Below, piece after piece: positions 1 to 9,721 of a DNA stretch of 64,000 bases. The notes beneath the pieces were generated by a model that was given only the letters and a program-made list of their open reading frames with translations, was not told where the DNA came from and searched no databases. The stretch is taken from contig NZ_BPLL01000001.1 of assembly GCF_019656235.1 (NCBI RefSeq), positions 1 to 64,000 of the forward strand. The letters are read 5' to 3'. The position numbers were made by a program, and so were the translations under genes. The stretch's first letter is position 1, and each line of letters starts with the position of its first letter. The DNA comes from Apilactobacillus xinyiensis. Lineage in GTDB: Bacteria; Bacillota; Bacilli; Lactobacillales; Lactobacillaceae.

Positions 1-94
1 GATTGAATATCGAAATCATTCCATGAAATTAAATATTTAATTTAGTAATAATTGTCTAACTTTTTTAAGGCACTTCAATTAAAGTTCTCTTTTT
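1..94. other. left edge, no gene seen
   Basis: AT-rich sequence downstream of the rsmF-like gene. I see no open frame, RNA gene or convincing terminator; a short ACTT/AAGT stem near 71-84 is too weak to call. Confidence 0.5.
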
Positions 95-1438
95 TTAGAC
101 ATTAAACCGTAATCCCTTTGGGAAAAAGTTCTTAATCGTTCCATTAACTACTTTTCCAAAGCCAGCTGATTGATTATCACAAAGTAATTGATACCAACCT
201 TTACTTAAATCATCAGAACATTTAATAACATCACCATGTACATAATTTTTCCAATCTTCAAAACTAATATTTATCGTATGTTTAACTTGATTAGTACGTA
301 AAGCTAATGATAAAGCATAGCTAGGCTCGAAACGATTTTTCTTAAAGGTACCTAAGTCTAATCCTGGACGCATAACCTTTAATCCCTTTAATTGTGGTAT
401 TTCATTAGGGTATGCAAATAGCTGATCACCAAATGCTAATAACCTACTAGGATTAAAGTCCAATAAATTATTTTCTCTAAACTCATTCCACAATTTTCTT
501 TGCTCAACGGATACATTATCAATTTGTTTTTTAATTTTCTTAGGGTTACCAGTATCTTTATTAATTAATTTAGCAATAAAATGCCCTTCTCCATCAAAAT
601 GATGCGGAAATAGTCTTACTGTACCAGATAAATCATAAGACTGCTTAGAAGTCCATTTTGTGTTTCCTGAGTCCATACCATGATATTTTTTTATAGGTAC
701 AATCTCTAAGTTATAGTTATCCATTAGCCATTCAATAATTTGCTCATCTTCTTCAGGCGCAAAAGTACAAGTTGAATATATAATTTGACCACCTGGCTTT
801 AAAGTTTTCATTGCCATTCTTAATATATCTTTTTGACGAGATGCGCATTCATCTACATATGACTGAGACCAATAATTCATCGCATCAGGATTTTTTCTAA
901 ACATCCCTTCACCTGAACAAGGTGCGTCAATAGCAATTTTGTCAAAATATTTTGGAAAGTATTTTGATATAGCTTTAGGATTTTCATTTAAGATTAGTGC
1001 ATTGGTAATTCCAAATCTTTCTACATTTTCAACTAAAATTTTAGCTCTTTTTTTATCAATTTCATTAGTTACCAAAACACCACTATTTTGCATATAACTA
1101 GCAATGTGAGTAGTTTTACCACCAGGAGCTGCACATAAATCTAAAATTTTTTCACCTGGTTGAGCATTGACAACCTCTCCAACATACATAGCACTAGGCT
1201 CTTGAGAATATAGTGCTCCACTTTGATGGTCTACTGATTTACCATTAACTGAACCAAAGTATCCATATTGACAATATTCGATTGGAGCATTTAATTTTTC
1301 CGATTGTGGTAACTTTTCTTTCAATGGATTAACTCGAAAACCCTGTTTAACTGGATTGTTAAATCCTTTAAAAAAAGAATCTGCATCTTCACCCAAAAGT
1401 TTTTGGTATTTTTTAATAAATTCATTAGGAAGTTTCAA
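95..1438 (-). CDS. rsmF: RsmF-like 16S rRNA (cytosine-5) methyltransferase
   Basis: SAM-dependent m5C methyltransferase of the NOL1/NOP2/Sun family, 447 aa. The SAM-binding motif DLCAAPGGKT is at residues 100-109. The two cysteines of the family mechanism are in DAPCSG (Cys174) and STCT (Cys224). The long C-terminal part (about 290-447) fits the RsmF/YebU arrangement with a PUA-like tail, not RsmB, which has a NusB-like N-terminus; a true RsmB is at 29001-30335. Translation starts at TTG, with AAAGGAG about 8 nt upstream. The gene is divergent from the Cof phosphatase. The exact target cytosine cannot be read from the sequence. Confidence 0.88.
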   Translation of the reverse strand: MKLPNEFIKKYQKLLGEDADSFFKGFNNPVKQGFRVNPLKEKLPQSEKLNAPIEYCQYGYFGSVNGKSVDHQSGALYSQEPSAMYVGEVVNAQPGEKILDLCAAPGGKTTHIASYMQNSGVLVTNEIDKKRAKILVENVERFGITNALILNENPKAISKYFPKYFDKIAIDAPCSGEGMFRKNPDAMNYWSQSYVDECASRQKDILRMAMKTLKPGGQIIYSTCTFAPEEDEQIIEWLMDNYNLEIVPIKKYHGMDSGNTKWTSKQSYDLSGTVRLFPHHFDGEGHFIAKLINKDTGNPKKIKKQIDNVSVEQRKLWNEFRENNLLDFNPSRLLAFGDQLFAYPNEIPQLKGLKVMRPGLDLGTFKKNRFEPSYALSLALRTNQVKHTINISFEDWKNYVHGDVIKCSDDLSKGWYQLLCDNQSAGFGKVVNGTIKNFFPKGLRFNV

Positions 1439-1461
1439 TAATATAAGCTCCTTTTCTCTAT

Positions 1462-1490
1462 TTGACTAAAAATATGTTTTTAGTTAGTAT
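1462..1490 (+). promoter_or_regulatory. promoter of the Cof phosphatase gene
   Basis: TTGACT (1462-1467), 17-bp spacer, TAGTAT (1485-1490). This predicts transcription starting near 1497. All conventional in-frame start codons upstream of the HAD core (TTG 1462, ATG 1474, ATG 1489) would then lie inside the promoter and not in the mRNA. Confidence 0.6.
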
Positions 1491-1527
1491 GTTAACATTA
1501 TACTGCGATTTTAAGGGGGATAAAAAC

Positions 1528-2340
1528 ATCGAAAATCAAAAACTAATTGCTATCGATCTAGATGGTACTACTTTGAACAGTAATTCAAAATTAACTGACA
1601 GAACTATTAATACTATTAATAAATTAAACCAAACTCAGCACATTGTAACTATCGTAACAGGTCGCCCCACTAGATTAGTAACCGACATCTATAGACAATT
1701 AAATCTGGACACTCCTATGATTAATTTCAATGGTAGTTTAGGCTTTAATCCTATACAAAAATGGCAATATGAGTATAAATATAGTATCAAGAGAGATATT
1801 GCACTTCACTTTGCTAATAACAGTGAAAAACTAGGTATTAATCTCATCACAGCAGAAGATAAAGAATTGTTTTTAGCTAATCGTCCAGCTAAAGATGAAG
1901 CTTTAGGTTTTTTCCCAACTAAACTAAAAAGTGAAAACATTTTAAGTGAGAGTAGTCTAAAAGTTGACCCAATTTGTTTGACCTTAGAAGTGAAGCCTGA
2001 AAAAGAACAAGATTTTATAAAATACGTAAAAGATAACTTTGAAGAAGAATTACAAATTTCACCTTGGGGTGGTCCTAACAGTATTATCGAAATTGCATCC
2101 GGTGGCGTAAATAAAGTAACTGGGATTAAGAGATTAGCAGATTTTTATAATATTAAGCAAGAAGATATAATTGCCTTTGGAGATGAATTCAACGATAAAT
2201 CTATGTTAGAATACGCTGGTTTCGGTGTTGCAATGAAAAACGGTCAGCCTAAAGTAAAAGCGATTGCTGATGACATAACCGAATTAGATAATGACCATGA
2301 CGGTTTAGCCGATTACATTGAGAAACACTTTAAAATTTAA
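1528..2340 (+). CDS. Cof-type HAD phosphatase, apparent ATC start
   Basis: Cytoplasmic HAD-superfamily Cof/YidA-type sugar-phosphate or nucleotide phosphatase, 270 aa from the start chosen here. Motif I is AIDLDGTTL at residues 8-16, with the nucleophile Asp and the general acid Asp. The C-terminal GDEFNDKSMLEYAGFGVAM block supplies motif IV and the Mg2+ ligands; the C2 cap lies between. The start is unusual: a strong AAGGGGG at 1513-1519 sits 8 nt before the in-frame ATC at 1528, giving a protein that begins (M)ENQKLIAIDLDGT and has normal family length. No ATG, GTG or TTG lies in frame between the predicted transcription start and motif I. The substrate is unknown. Confidence 0.85.
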   Translation: MENQKLIAIDLDGTTLNSNSKLTDRTINTINKLNQTQHIVTIVTGRPTRLVTDIYRQLNLDTPMINFNGSLGFNPIQKWQYEYKYSIKRDIALHFANNSEKLGINLITAEDKELFLANRPAKDEALGFFPTKLKSENILSESSLKVDPICLTLEVKPEKEQDFIKYVKDNFEEELQISPWGGPNSIIEIASGGVNKVTGIKRLADFYNIKQEDIIAFGDEFNDKSMLEYAGFGVAMKNGQPKVKAIADDITELDNDHDGLADYIEKHFKI

Positions 2341-2350
2341 ATACAAATAA

Positions 2351-2384
2351 AAAACACTATGAATTAAATTATTCTTAGTGTTTT
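2351..2384. terminator. bidirectional terminator, cof / glpK
   Basis: AAAACACTA (2351-2359) pairs with TAGTGTTTT (2376-2384) and has T-runs on both strands. It separates the convergent Cof phosphatase and glpK genes. Confidence 0.75.
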
Positions 2385-2385
2385 T

Positions 2386-3891
<1,506 letters not shown>

Positions 3892-3908
3892 TCAATTCTT
3901 CTTTACTT

Positions 3909-4097
3909 CTAGTTTTCTTCGCTTTTTAATTTACCACCAACACTGTATCTATCTTTACGCATTTCATTTAAAATAACATGAATATGTTCCTCAGGAGCGC
4001 CAGTATCCTTAGAAACCACTGTGGTAATATCTTTAACTAAATTCTTTAATTGTTCTTCACTACGACCTTCGATTAAATTAACATTTATAATTGGCAT
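3909..4097 (-). CDS. 4-oxalocrotonate tautomerase family protein
   Basis: Small tautomerase-superfamily protein, 62 aa. It begins [13 protein letters not shown], so removal of Met exposes the catalytic N-terminal Pro; the Arg of GRS and the IHVILNEM segment are typical of the 4-OT fold, which works as a hexamer. The start at 4097 has AAGGAG 7 nt upstream; a longer frame to 4154 would bury the catalytic proline and is rejected. First gene of a probable two-gene unit with glpK. The physiological substrate of such proteins in lactobacilli is unknown. Confidence 0.85.
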   Translation of the reverse strand: MPIINVNLIEGRSEEQLKNLVKDITTVVSKDTGAPEEHIHVILNEMRKDRYSVGGKLKSEEN

Positions 4098-4130
4098 AAC
4101 GTAACTCCTTAATAATAAATTAATAGTTTG

Positions 4131-4159
4131 ATTATACTTTAAAAAGGATTGCACTTCAA
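4131..4159 (-). promoter_or_regulatory. promoter of tautomerase-glpK
   Basis: On the minus strand TTGAAG (4159-4154), 17-bp spacer, consensus TATAAT (4136-4131), about 35 bp upstream of the tautomerase start. Confidence 0.65.
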
Positions 4160-4231
4160 TTTAAAAACTATTATATGTATTGTGTTATATTATATACAAT
4201 TGATTAACTACTAAGAAATGAAGTGATTATT

Positions 4232-5641
4232 TTGAATAAATATTCTGCATGTACAAGTATTATAATCGGAAAAAAAGCATCTACTGATGGTTCAATTATG
4301 ATTGGTAGAAATGAAGACTGTAAATCATCATGGCCTAAACATTTTGTTGTACATTCGGCTAAAAAATTTAAAAAAGAAAATGTGTTTAAGTCTAATGATA
4401 ATGATTTTAAAATTTCATTGCCATTAACTAGATATAAATACTCAGCAACTCCAGAATGGACCACGAAGTATGGTTTATTTGAAGAAAATGGCTTTAATGA
4501 ATATGGTGTTGCTATGAGTGCAACTGAAAGTGCTTATTCGAACAGCCAAGTATTAGGATATGACCCCTTAGTTAAAGATGGCATTGGTGAAGAAGCCATG
4601 GTAACGGTGGTCTTGCCATATGTAAAAACCGCTCGTGATGGTGTTAAAAGATTAGGAAATATCGTGTCTAAATACGGAACTTGTGAATCAAACGGGATTT
4701 TATTTGCTGATAAAGCAGAAGCCTGGTACATGGAAACTGGTTCTGGACATCATTGGGTAGCTAAAAAGATTCCAGATGATTCATATGCAGTTATATCTAA
4801 TCAACTATCAATTGAGAACATTGATTTTAACGATAAAGAAAACTATCTTTACTCTGAAAATATTTATGATTTTGTAAATAAAAATAATTTACAAACTTCT
4901 GAAGATGATCAGTTCAATTTTAGAAACATTTTTGGCATTAGAGATGTTGACGATACAAAATACAATAATCCACGTGTCTGGTATGGTCAAAAAATGTTTA
5001 ATCCCAAAATTAAGCAAGGTCCAAAAGAACATAACATGCCATTTGTTAGAAAGGCCGAAAAGTTACTTTCAATCGATGATGCACAAAGATTCTTATCTTC
5101 ACACTTTGAAGGAACTAAATATGATCCCGTAGGTGATGGTGAAGAAAACGATAAAAAAATGTTTAGACCAGTAAGCTTAGCAAAAACTCAAGAGGCCCAT
5201 GTTTTGCAAATACAACCTAAATTACCGACATCAATTGGATGTGTTCAATGGATTGCTATGGGAGTTGCAGCTGAAAGTACTTTCGTACCGTTTTATCAAG
5301 GGATTGATGATACTCCTGAGCAATATAAAAAAGGTGAAATTAATTATGACCCTAATTCAGCGTATTGGATATTTAAATTAGCTGGAGTTTTAGTAGATGC
5401 TCATTATAAATATTTCATATCAGATTTAGAAGATCTACAAAAAGAAATGAAAATCTTAATCAGACAAAACATGATTAAGATTGAACATCAATATAAAAAT
5501 AAAAATAACGCATGGTTAACTGAAAAAAATAACAAATTAGCTGAAAAAATACTGCAAGAATATCAGAAGTTTGCATATCGCATAATATCAAAATCTACTG
5601 ATTTTTCACCTTTAAATTATAAGCAAAATTTAGATTTATAA
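4232..5641 (+). CDS. pepD: C69-family dipeptidase
   Basis: Dipeptidase of MEROPS family C69 (PepD/PepDA of lactobacilli), 469 aa, an N-terminal-nucleophile hydrolase that cleaves a broad range of dipeptides in the cytosol. The sequence MNKYSACTSIIIGKKAS places the nucleophile Cys at residue 7; family members process themselves to expose it. IGRNED follows at about 24-29. I prefer the TTG at 4232, with GAAGTGA about 5 nt upstream; a GTG at 4223 in the same frame is an alternative that adds three residues. Divergent from the tautomerase gene and convergent with rplS across a strong shared terminator. Confidence 0.9.
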   Translation: MNKYSACTSIIIGKKASTDGSIMIGRNEDCKSSWPKHFVVHSAKKFKKENVFKSNDNDFKISLPLTRYKYSATPEWTTKYGLFEENGFNEYGVAMSATESAYSNSQVLGYDPLVKDGIGEEAMVTVVLPYVKTARDGVKRLGNIVSKYGTCESNGILFADKAEAWYMETGSGHHWVAKKIPDDSYAVISNQLSIENIDFNDKENYLYSENIYDFVNKNNLQTSEDDQFNFRNIFGIRDVDDTKYNNPRVWYGQKMFNPKIKQGPKEHNMPFVRKAEKLLSIDDAQRFLSSHFEGTKYDPVGDGEENDKKMFRPVSLAKTQEAHVLQIQPKLPTSIGCVQWIAMGVAAESTFVPFYQGIDDTPEQYKKGEINYDPNSAYWIFKLAGVLVDAHYKYFISDLEDLQKEMKILIRQNMIKIEHQYKNKNNAWLTEKNNKLAEKILQEYQKFAYRIISKSTDFSPLNYKQNLDL

Positions 5642-5644
5642 AGT

Positions 5645-5683
5645 AAAAAAAGGAATCAACATTAAATGTTGATTCCTTTTTTA
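5645..5683. terminator. bidirectional terminator, pepD / rplS
   Basis: A near-perfect inverted repeat: A-run, GGAATCAACATT, one-base centre, AATGTTGATTCC, T-run. It serves both convergent genes. Confidence 0.9.
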
Positions 5684-5691
5684 ATAGTTTA

Positions 5692-6048
5692 TTAACGACG
5701 ACGTGATTCTTTAATACGTGCAGCCTTACCACTACGGTCACGTAAGTAGTAAAGTTTAGAACGACGAACACTACCACGACGAATTACAGTAATGCTAGCA
5801 ATTCTTGGTGAATGTAATGGGAAAATACGTTCCACACCAACACCAGAACTAATCTTACGTACAGTGTAAGTAGCTTGAATACCTGTACCATGACGTTTAA
5901 TTACAACACCTTCAAAGTTTTGAAGACGTTCATTCTTACCTTCAACAACCTTAACAGCAACACGAACAGTGTCACCAGCTCTAAATTCAGGAACATCATT
6001 CTTTAATTGTTCCTTGTTAATCTTTGCGATTAAATTATTTTGACGCAT
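5692..6048 (-). CDS. rplS: 50S ribosomal protein L19
   Basis: Ribosomal protein bL19 at the 30S/50S interface, 118 aa. [19 protein letters not shown] and [24 protein letters not shown] are diagnostic, and the C-terminus is Arg-rich. It has its own promoter just downstream of trmD and a 5' leader that may be a ribosomal-protein leader RNA, so it can be controlled apart from the rpsP-khpA-rimM-trmD genes upstream. Confidence 0.97.
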   Translation of the reverse strand: MRQNNLIAKINKEQLKNDVPEFRAGDTVRVAVKVVEGKNERLQNFEGVVIKRHGTGIQATYTVRKISSGVGVERIFPLHSPRIASITVIRRGSVRRSKLYYLRDRSGKAARIKESRRR

Positions 6049-6131
6049 AACGAAATCTTCCTTTCAACTAGCATTCATGTCTAAATAAAATCCAACAGCG
6101 GAATACCGTTTTTTTTAGCTTCAATAAGCCG
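6049..6131 (-). promoter_or_regulatory. rplS 5' leader, candidate L19 leader RNA
   Basis: About 80 nt of untranslated RNA between the predicted rplS transcription start and the AAGGAAG ribosome site. It contains ACGGTATTCCGCTGT, a conserved-looking GC-richer block in AT-rich surroundings, with ACGG/CCG able to pair. Autoregulatory L19 leaders are known in Firmicutes; assignment to that class is inference without a covariance-model search. Confidence 0.4.
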
Positions 6132-6137
6132 TTAATA

Positions 6138-6166
6138 ATACTAACATAGAGATGTTAGGTTGTAAA
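6138..6166 (-). promoter_or_regulatory. rplS promoter with inverted repeat in the spacer
   Basis: TTTACA (6166-6161), 17-bp spacer, TAGTAT (6143-6138). The spacer carries CTAACAT (6141-6147) and ATGTTAG (6152-6158), an inverted repeat overlapping the -10 element. It starts at the trmD stop codon. Confidence 0.6.
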
Positions 6167-6168
6167 GT

Positions 6169-6924
6169 TTAATTATTATTTTCTTCTTCAATCCTAACAT
6201 CAGCTAATAATGATTTTTGAGTATCCGTTAATTTTTGGTGATCAATTAAATCCGGTCTTCTTAGATACGTTTTTCTAAGTGCTTCTTTTTGTCTCCACAA
6301 ATCAATTTTTTGATGATTACCACTAATTAAAACTGGTGGTACTTTACGCCCTCTAAAGTCAGCAGGTCTAGTATACTGTGGATATTCTAGTAAACCACTA
6401 GAATAAGAATCACCTGGAGCAGATTCTTTATTACCTAAAACTCCTGAGAGTAATCGAACTGTAGAATCAATCATGACCATTGCAGGCAGCTCTCCACCAG
6501 TTAATACAAAATCACCTAAAGAATATTCATCAGTAACTAATTCTTTGATACGTTCATCATATCCTTCATAATGACCACAAATAAAAGTTAAGTGATCTTC
6601 TTTGGATAATTTTTCTGCTTCTTTCTGATTGAAAGTTTTACCTGCTGGATCTAAAAGAATAACTTTACCTCTGCTGATTCCTTGCTCAGAAGCCCTTTTT
6701 TCTACATGTTCTAAAGCATCAAAAATTGGTTGTGGCTGCAATAGCATACCTGCACCGCCACCAAATGGATAATCATCAACATTATTATGTTTATTAGTTG
6801 AAAAATCTCTAAAATTAGTAATATCAATATCCAATAAACCTTTATCCACTGCTTTACCAACTATAGAATCACCCAAGGGTCCCTTAAACATATCTGGAAA
6901 TAGGCTTAAGACATCAATTTTCAT
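6169..6924 (-). CDS. trmD: tRNA (guanosine(37)-N1)-methyltransferase
   Basis: SPOUT-class methyltransferase that makes m1G37 in tRNAs and so prevents +1 frameshifting; 251 aa, dimeric. Visible motifs are the N-terminal [36 protein letters not shown] and the trefoil-knot [15 protein letters not shown]. Two adjacent ATGs occur; the second (6924) has better spacing from GGAGGG. Its first codons overlap the end of rimM, the usual rimM-trmD coupling. Confidence 0.97.
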   Translation of the reverse strand: MKIDVLSLFPDMFKGPLGDSIVGKAVDKGLLDIDITNFRDFSTNKHNNVDDYPFGGGAGMLLQPQPIFDALEHVEKRASEQGISRGKVILLDPAGKTFNQKEAEKLSKEDHLTFICGHYEGYDERIKELVTDEYSLGDFVLTGGELPAMVMIDSTVRLLSGVLGNKESAPGDSYSSGLLEYPQYTRPADFRGRKVPPVLISGNHQKIDLWRQKEALRKTYLRRPDLIDHQKLTDTQKSLLADVRIEEENNN

Positions 6925-7438
6925 CATCTAAGCCCTCCATTAACTCTACAATTATCTGGTTATTATCTAAATCAACCTTTTTAATAACTTGATCAATTTT
7001 AGGCAATAATAAATCTTTCTTATTTTCTCTGCCAACTACCCAAACATCATTAGGTCCTAATGACATAATATCTTTAATTTGTCCTAAATGAGTATTATCA
7101 AGGTCATATACATCCAAACCAATTATTTGGTGGTAATAATATTCACCAGGTTTTAAATCGTCTGTAGATAACTCATTTTCTGAAATTTTTAATTGTGAAG
7201 GTTTTAAATATTCAATATCATTAATGCTAGGTTTACCCTTAAAATGAAGTAATATGAAGTTCTTATGTTTTCTAACTCCGTCAATTTCTAATTTTTCACT
7301 ACTGCCATCGTTCAAAAAAGCATAAACTACGTTACCAATTTTAAATCGTTTTTCAGGAAAATCTGTTACTGAATTAACTCTGACTTCACCATTTAAACCT
7401 TGAGTATTAACAATTTTACCTATATTATAAAAATTCAT
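6914..7438 (-). CDS. rimM: 16S rRNA processing protein RimM
   Basis: Ribosome maturation factor of 174 aa that helps 30S head assembly and binds S19. The N-terminal beta-barrel ([15 protein letters not shown]) and C-terminal PRC-barrel ([15 protein letters not shown] through DVWVVG and [10 protein letters not shown]) are both recognisable. It is preceded by a long stem-loop after khpA, so its expression probably depends on partial read-through or attenuation, and it overlaps trmD. Confidence 0.95.
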   Translation of the reverse strand: MNFYNIGKIVNTQGLNGEVRVNSVTDFPEKRFKIGNVVYAFLNDGSSEKLEIDGVRKHKNFILLHFKGKPSINDIEYLKPSQLKISENELSTDDLKPGEYYYHQIIGLDVYDLDNTHLGQIKDIMSLGPNDVWVVGRENKKDLLLPKIDQVIKKVDLDNNQIIVELMEGLDDEN

Positions 7439-7464
7439 TACACCACTACTCCTAACTAAAATAA

Positions 7465-7508
7465 AAGAACTCTTAAATAAAACCCAAAGGTTTAATTTAA
7501 GAGTTCTT
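7465..7508 (-). terminator. long stem-loop between khpA and rimM
   Basis: AAGAACTCTTAAAT (7465-7478) pairs perfectly with 7495-7508, and an inner AAACC/GGTTT pair extends the stem to about 19 bp. The minus-strand tail is TTTATTTTAG. The stem includes the stop codon of khpA. It could terminate most transcripts or protect the upstream rpsP-khpA mRNA. Confidence 0.7.
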
Positions 7509-7754
7509 ATTTTTACTATCTTCGATAACTAACCTTACCTTTTTATTTCCCGAAACGCGAGCACTATAGACAATTGTTCTAATTGTCTGAGCTATGTGTC
7601 CCTTTTTACCAATGACTCTACCAACATCTTTGACATTAGTATGCAAATGATATTCATAAAAACGGCTTGATTCACTATGAGAAATAGTAACATCATCTGG
7701 ATGTTTTACCAGTGGTTTTACAATTGTTTTAATAAGCTCATCAAAATTAGTCAT
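7497..7754 (-). CDS. khpA: KH-domain RNA-binding protein KhpA
   Basis: Small single-KH-domain protein (YlqC/KhpA), 85 aa, which acts with KhpB/Jag on RNA and affects cell elongation and division in related bacteria. The KH signature VIGKKGHIAQTIRTIV is complete, preceded by the typical LVKHPDD. ATG 7754 is chosen over an in-frame GTG at 7763 because it gives the family N-terminus MTNFDELIKTIV. It lies in the conserved position between rpsP and rimM. The ribosome site is weak, suggesting coupling to rpsP. Confidence 0.93.
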   Translation of the reverse strand: MTNFDELIKTIVKPLVKHPDDVTISHSESSRFYEYHLHTNVKDVGRVIGKKGHIAQTIRTIVYSARVSGNKKVRLVIEDSKNKNS

Positions 7755-7770
7755 AAACAACACTTATCAC

Positions 7771-8046
7771 TTATTTTTTAGCGTATTTAGCTTCGTGATA
7801 TTTCTTCATGATACCAGCTTCAGATAATAAGTTACGAACAGTATCTGAAGGTTGAGCACCTTTGTTTAACCAGTTGAAAATATCTTCTTCTTGAAGGTTA
7901 ACAGTGCTTGGTTGAGTTAAAGGATTGTAAGTACCAACCTTTTCAATGAAACGACCGTCACGAGGACTACGTGAGTCAGCAACTACAACACGGTAGAAAG
8001 GACGTTTCTTTGAACCCATACGTTTCAAGCGAATTTTAACAGACAC
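7771..8046 (-). CDS. rpsP: 30S ribosomal protein S16
   Basis: Ribosomal protein bS16, 91 aa, starting [19 protein letters not shown], the family N-terminus. The start is GTG at 8046, with AGGAGG 8 nt upstream; an upstream in-frame GTG at 8055 lies within 2 nt of the Shine-Dalgarno sequence and is rejected. It has its own strong promoter (8082-8110), which separates it from the MoxR/VWA trio upstream. First gene of rpsP-khpA-rimM-trmD. Confidence 0.97.
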   Translation of the reverse strand: MSVKIRLKRMGSKKRPFYRVVVADSRSPRDGRFIEKVGTYNPLTQPSTVNLQEEDIFNWLNKGAQPSDTVRNLLSEAGIMKKYHEAKYAKK

Positions 8047-8081
8047 ATTGAACACCTCCTGTATATTTATTAACGATAACT

Positions 8082-8126
8082 AATATAACAGTTATTTTAG
8101 TGCTTGTAAAGGTTTTTTTCTTTACA
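8082..8126 (-). promoter_or_regulatory. rpsP promoter with overlapping inverted repeat
   Basis: TTTACA (8110-8105), 17-bp spacer, TATATT (8087-8082). The inverted repeat TGTAAAG (8105-8111) / CTTTACA (8120-8126) covers the -35 element and lacks a T-tail, so it looks more like a protein site than a terminator. Confidence 0.6.
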
Positions 8127-8150
8127 CCATTAAATTATTCCTAAAATCAG

Positions 8151-8447
8151 TTACTTAAAATTGCGTAACAATAAATCTTTTGCTGATATTTCTAAGAAAG
8201 CATTATTTTTTACAACAAAATTATGCACAGAAGCATAGTCATCAAAATTTAATTTACTATCAACAATTTCAGCATCATATATACACTTAGCTAATTCTAA
8301 ATCATTTACATTAATTCTACGTTTATAAATAGGATTTGCATCGTATATATCATCCCAATTATCTCTTAAGATGGAAATTGCTAATTTTATTGCCGATTTA
8401 TTATTTAAAGCCGTATCAATTAAATGAGGATCTAGTAATTTACTCAT
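8151..8447 (-). CDS. Unknown 98-aa protein, third gene of the MoxR/VWA trio
   Basis: Not recognised. A 98-aa, probably soluble, mainly alpha-helical protein with no signal peptide, membrane segment or cysteine pair. It has a perfect AAAGGAGG 7-8 nt before ATG, placed in the 12 nt after the VWA gene's stop, so it is translated as part of the same operon. Its consistent strand, tight spacing and good ribosome site make it a real gene. By position it could be an adaptor or substrate of the AAA+/VWA pair, but nothing in the sequence shows this. Confidence 0.75.
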   Translation of the reverse strand: MSKLLDPHLIDTALNNKSAIKLAISILRDNWDDIYDANPIYKRRINVNDLELAKCIYDAEIVDSKLNFDDYASVHNFVVKNNAFLEISAKDLLLRNFK

Positions 8448-8459
8448 AATAAACCTCCT

Positions 8460-9716
8460 TTATAAGAATTGATCATGTACAGAAATAGCTTTACCAATAA
8501 TTTTATGATTCAAAGAAAAATTGTTCATTGGTTCAGTCAATACCCAAAATGTATTAAAGCAACGGTATTGATGAACGTCTTTTTCTCCCTTGCCATCAGT
8601 CAAAATAACTGAAACATCTAACTCTTTACTATTATCATGCAAAAAATTAAAAATAGTCTGAAATGTAGTTCCACCACTACCAAATTTTTCAAATCTTACT
8701 TGATTATAATTATTTAAATTGTATGCATTAAATAAATCTACTTTGGTATCAAAAGGATAAACAAAAATTGGAAAGTTGTATTTTTTTAAAAACTGTTGCA
8801 ATTGTTGCAGCAAAAAACTTAATTCATTGTTTGTCATCGATCCAGAATTATCAATAAAGATATTTATATTATGTGCATAATTAGTAATCTTTCCTGGTAA
8901 ATCCATTCGATAAGGTTGCCTACGATTAAATCTAGAATACGACGTCTGACTGCCGAAGTTAATATTACCATTGCCTAATTTAAAAAAAGAATTCCAATCT
9001 ATCTTTGATTTAGAATGGGTAGTTTGATTTTGTATAAACAATTTTAAATTATTATCAATAACACCCCTATGTTTAATACTTGTTGCAGAAATAGCGTCTT
9101 CAACTAAATTCTTTATCGTAGCAGTTTTAATTAAGTTGTCATCATAACTATGTTGCCAACCACTATGATCGTCATTGATATTTTTTCGTTTATTATTTTG
9201 TGAATTAGACTGACCTATTGAATCAAAAAATTTACTTTTCATTAATAATGATACATATTGGCTTGAATCAGCCATGTGTGGCAAATTCAAATTATATTTA
9301 AAATTAATCTTATCAATTGAAATAACATTTGATGGAACATCATCAATATATTGATTAATTGCAAGGTCGCATGCAATGTCCGTTATTACATTGGGAGCGT
9401 TGTATCTAATTGGGTGAAACCATGCTATGTGTAAAGATAAATGTTTTAATAAAAAGATAAGCGTTCTTTCATTTTTAATTTCATGCTTAAATCTCTCAGG
9501 ATTAAAAGCTAGATTTATATTATTATGATGCCAAATTAAACCCATAGCATGAGTTATTTGATAATCACACACCTTGGGTAATTGAATTAATAAGTTAGCA
9601 TAAAATGAATTATCAGTATTCAACATTTTAATAATTTCATGATTAATAATGCTATGAACATTATTCTCCAACTCATCATTATTATTTAAATAAAATAGTG
9701 CTTTGTCTAAATCCAT
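8460..9716 (-). CDS. VWA-domain protein with degenerate metallopeptidase-like (DUF2201-type) N-terminus
   Basis: 418 aa. The N-terminal half resembles the putative metallopeptidase domain of DUF2201 proteins: KHLSLHIAWFH at 91-101 and ITDIACDLAINQYI at 111-124. In that family the first element is usually HExxH; here it is HLSLH (His92, His96), so the catalytic Glu is missing. Residues about 160-215 are a polar linker. The C-terminal VWA domain keeps its metal-binding MIDAS: Asp289-x-Ser291-Gly-Ser293, Thr350/351 in GGTTF, and Asp374 in LTDGKG. VWA proteins of this kind partner MoxR AAA+ ATPases, and the ATPase gene lies 5 bp upstream, its stop overlapping the AGGTGAT ribosome site. Role: probably a metal-dependent adaptor or binding subunit; the target is unknown. 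Confidence 0.8.
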   Translation of the reverse strand: MDLDKALFYLNNNDELENNVHSIINHEIIKMLNTDNSFYANLLIQLPKVCDYQITHAMGLIWHHNNINLAFNPERFKHEIKNERTLIFLLKHLSLHIAWFHPIRYNAPNVITDIACDLAINQYIDDVPSNVISIDKINFKYNLNLPHMADSSQYVSLLMKSKFFDSIGQSNSQNNKRKNINDDHSGWQHSYDDNLIKTATIKNLVEDAISATSIKHRGVIDNNLKLFIQNQTTHSKSKIDWNSFFKLGNGNINFGSQTSYSRFNRRQPYRMDLPGKITNYAHNINIFIDNSGSMTNNELSFLLQQLQQFLKKYNFPIFVYPFDTKVDLFNAYNLNNYNQVRFEKFGSGGTTFQTIFNFLHDNSKELDVSVILTDGKGEKDVHQYRCFNTFWVLTEPMNNFSLNHKIIGKAISVHDQFL

Positions 9717-9721
9717 TTAAA

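Noticed and set aside
9640-9665. HEIIK near the VWA protein N-terminus as the zinc motif
   Set aside because: It is not followed by a second His at the right spacing, and the family position is the later KHLSLH segment next to ACDLAIN.
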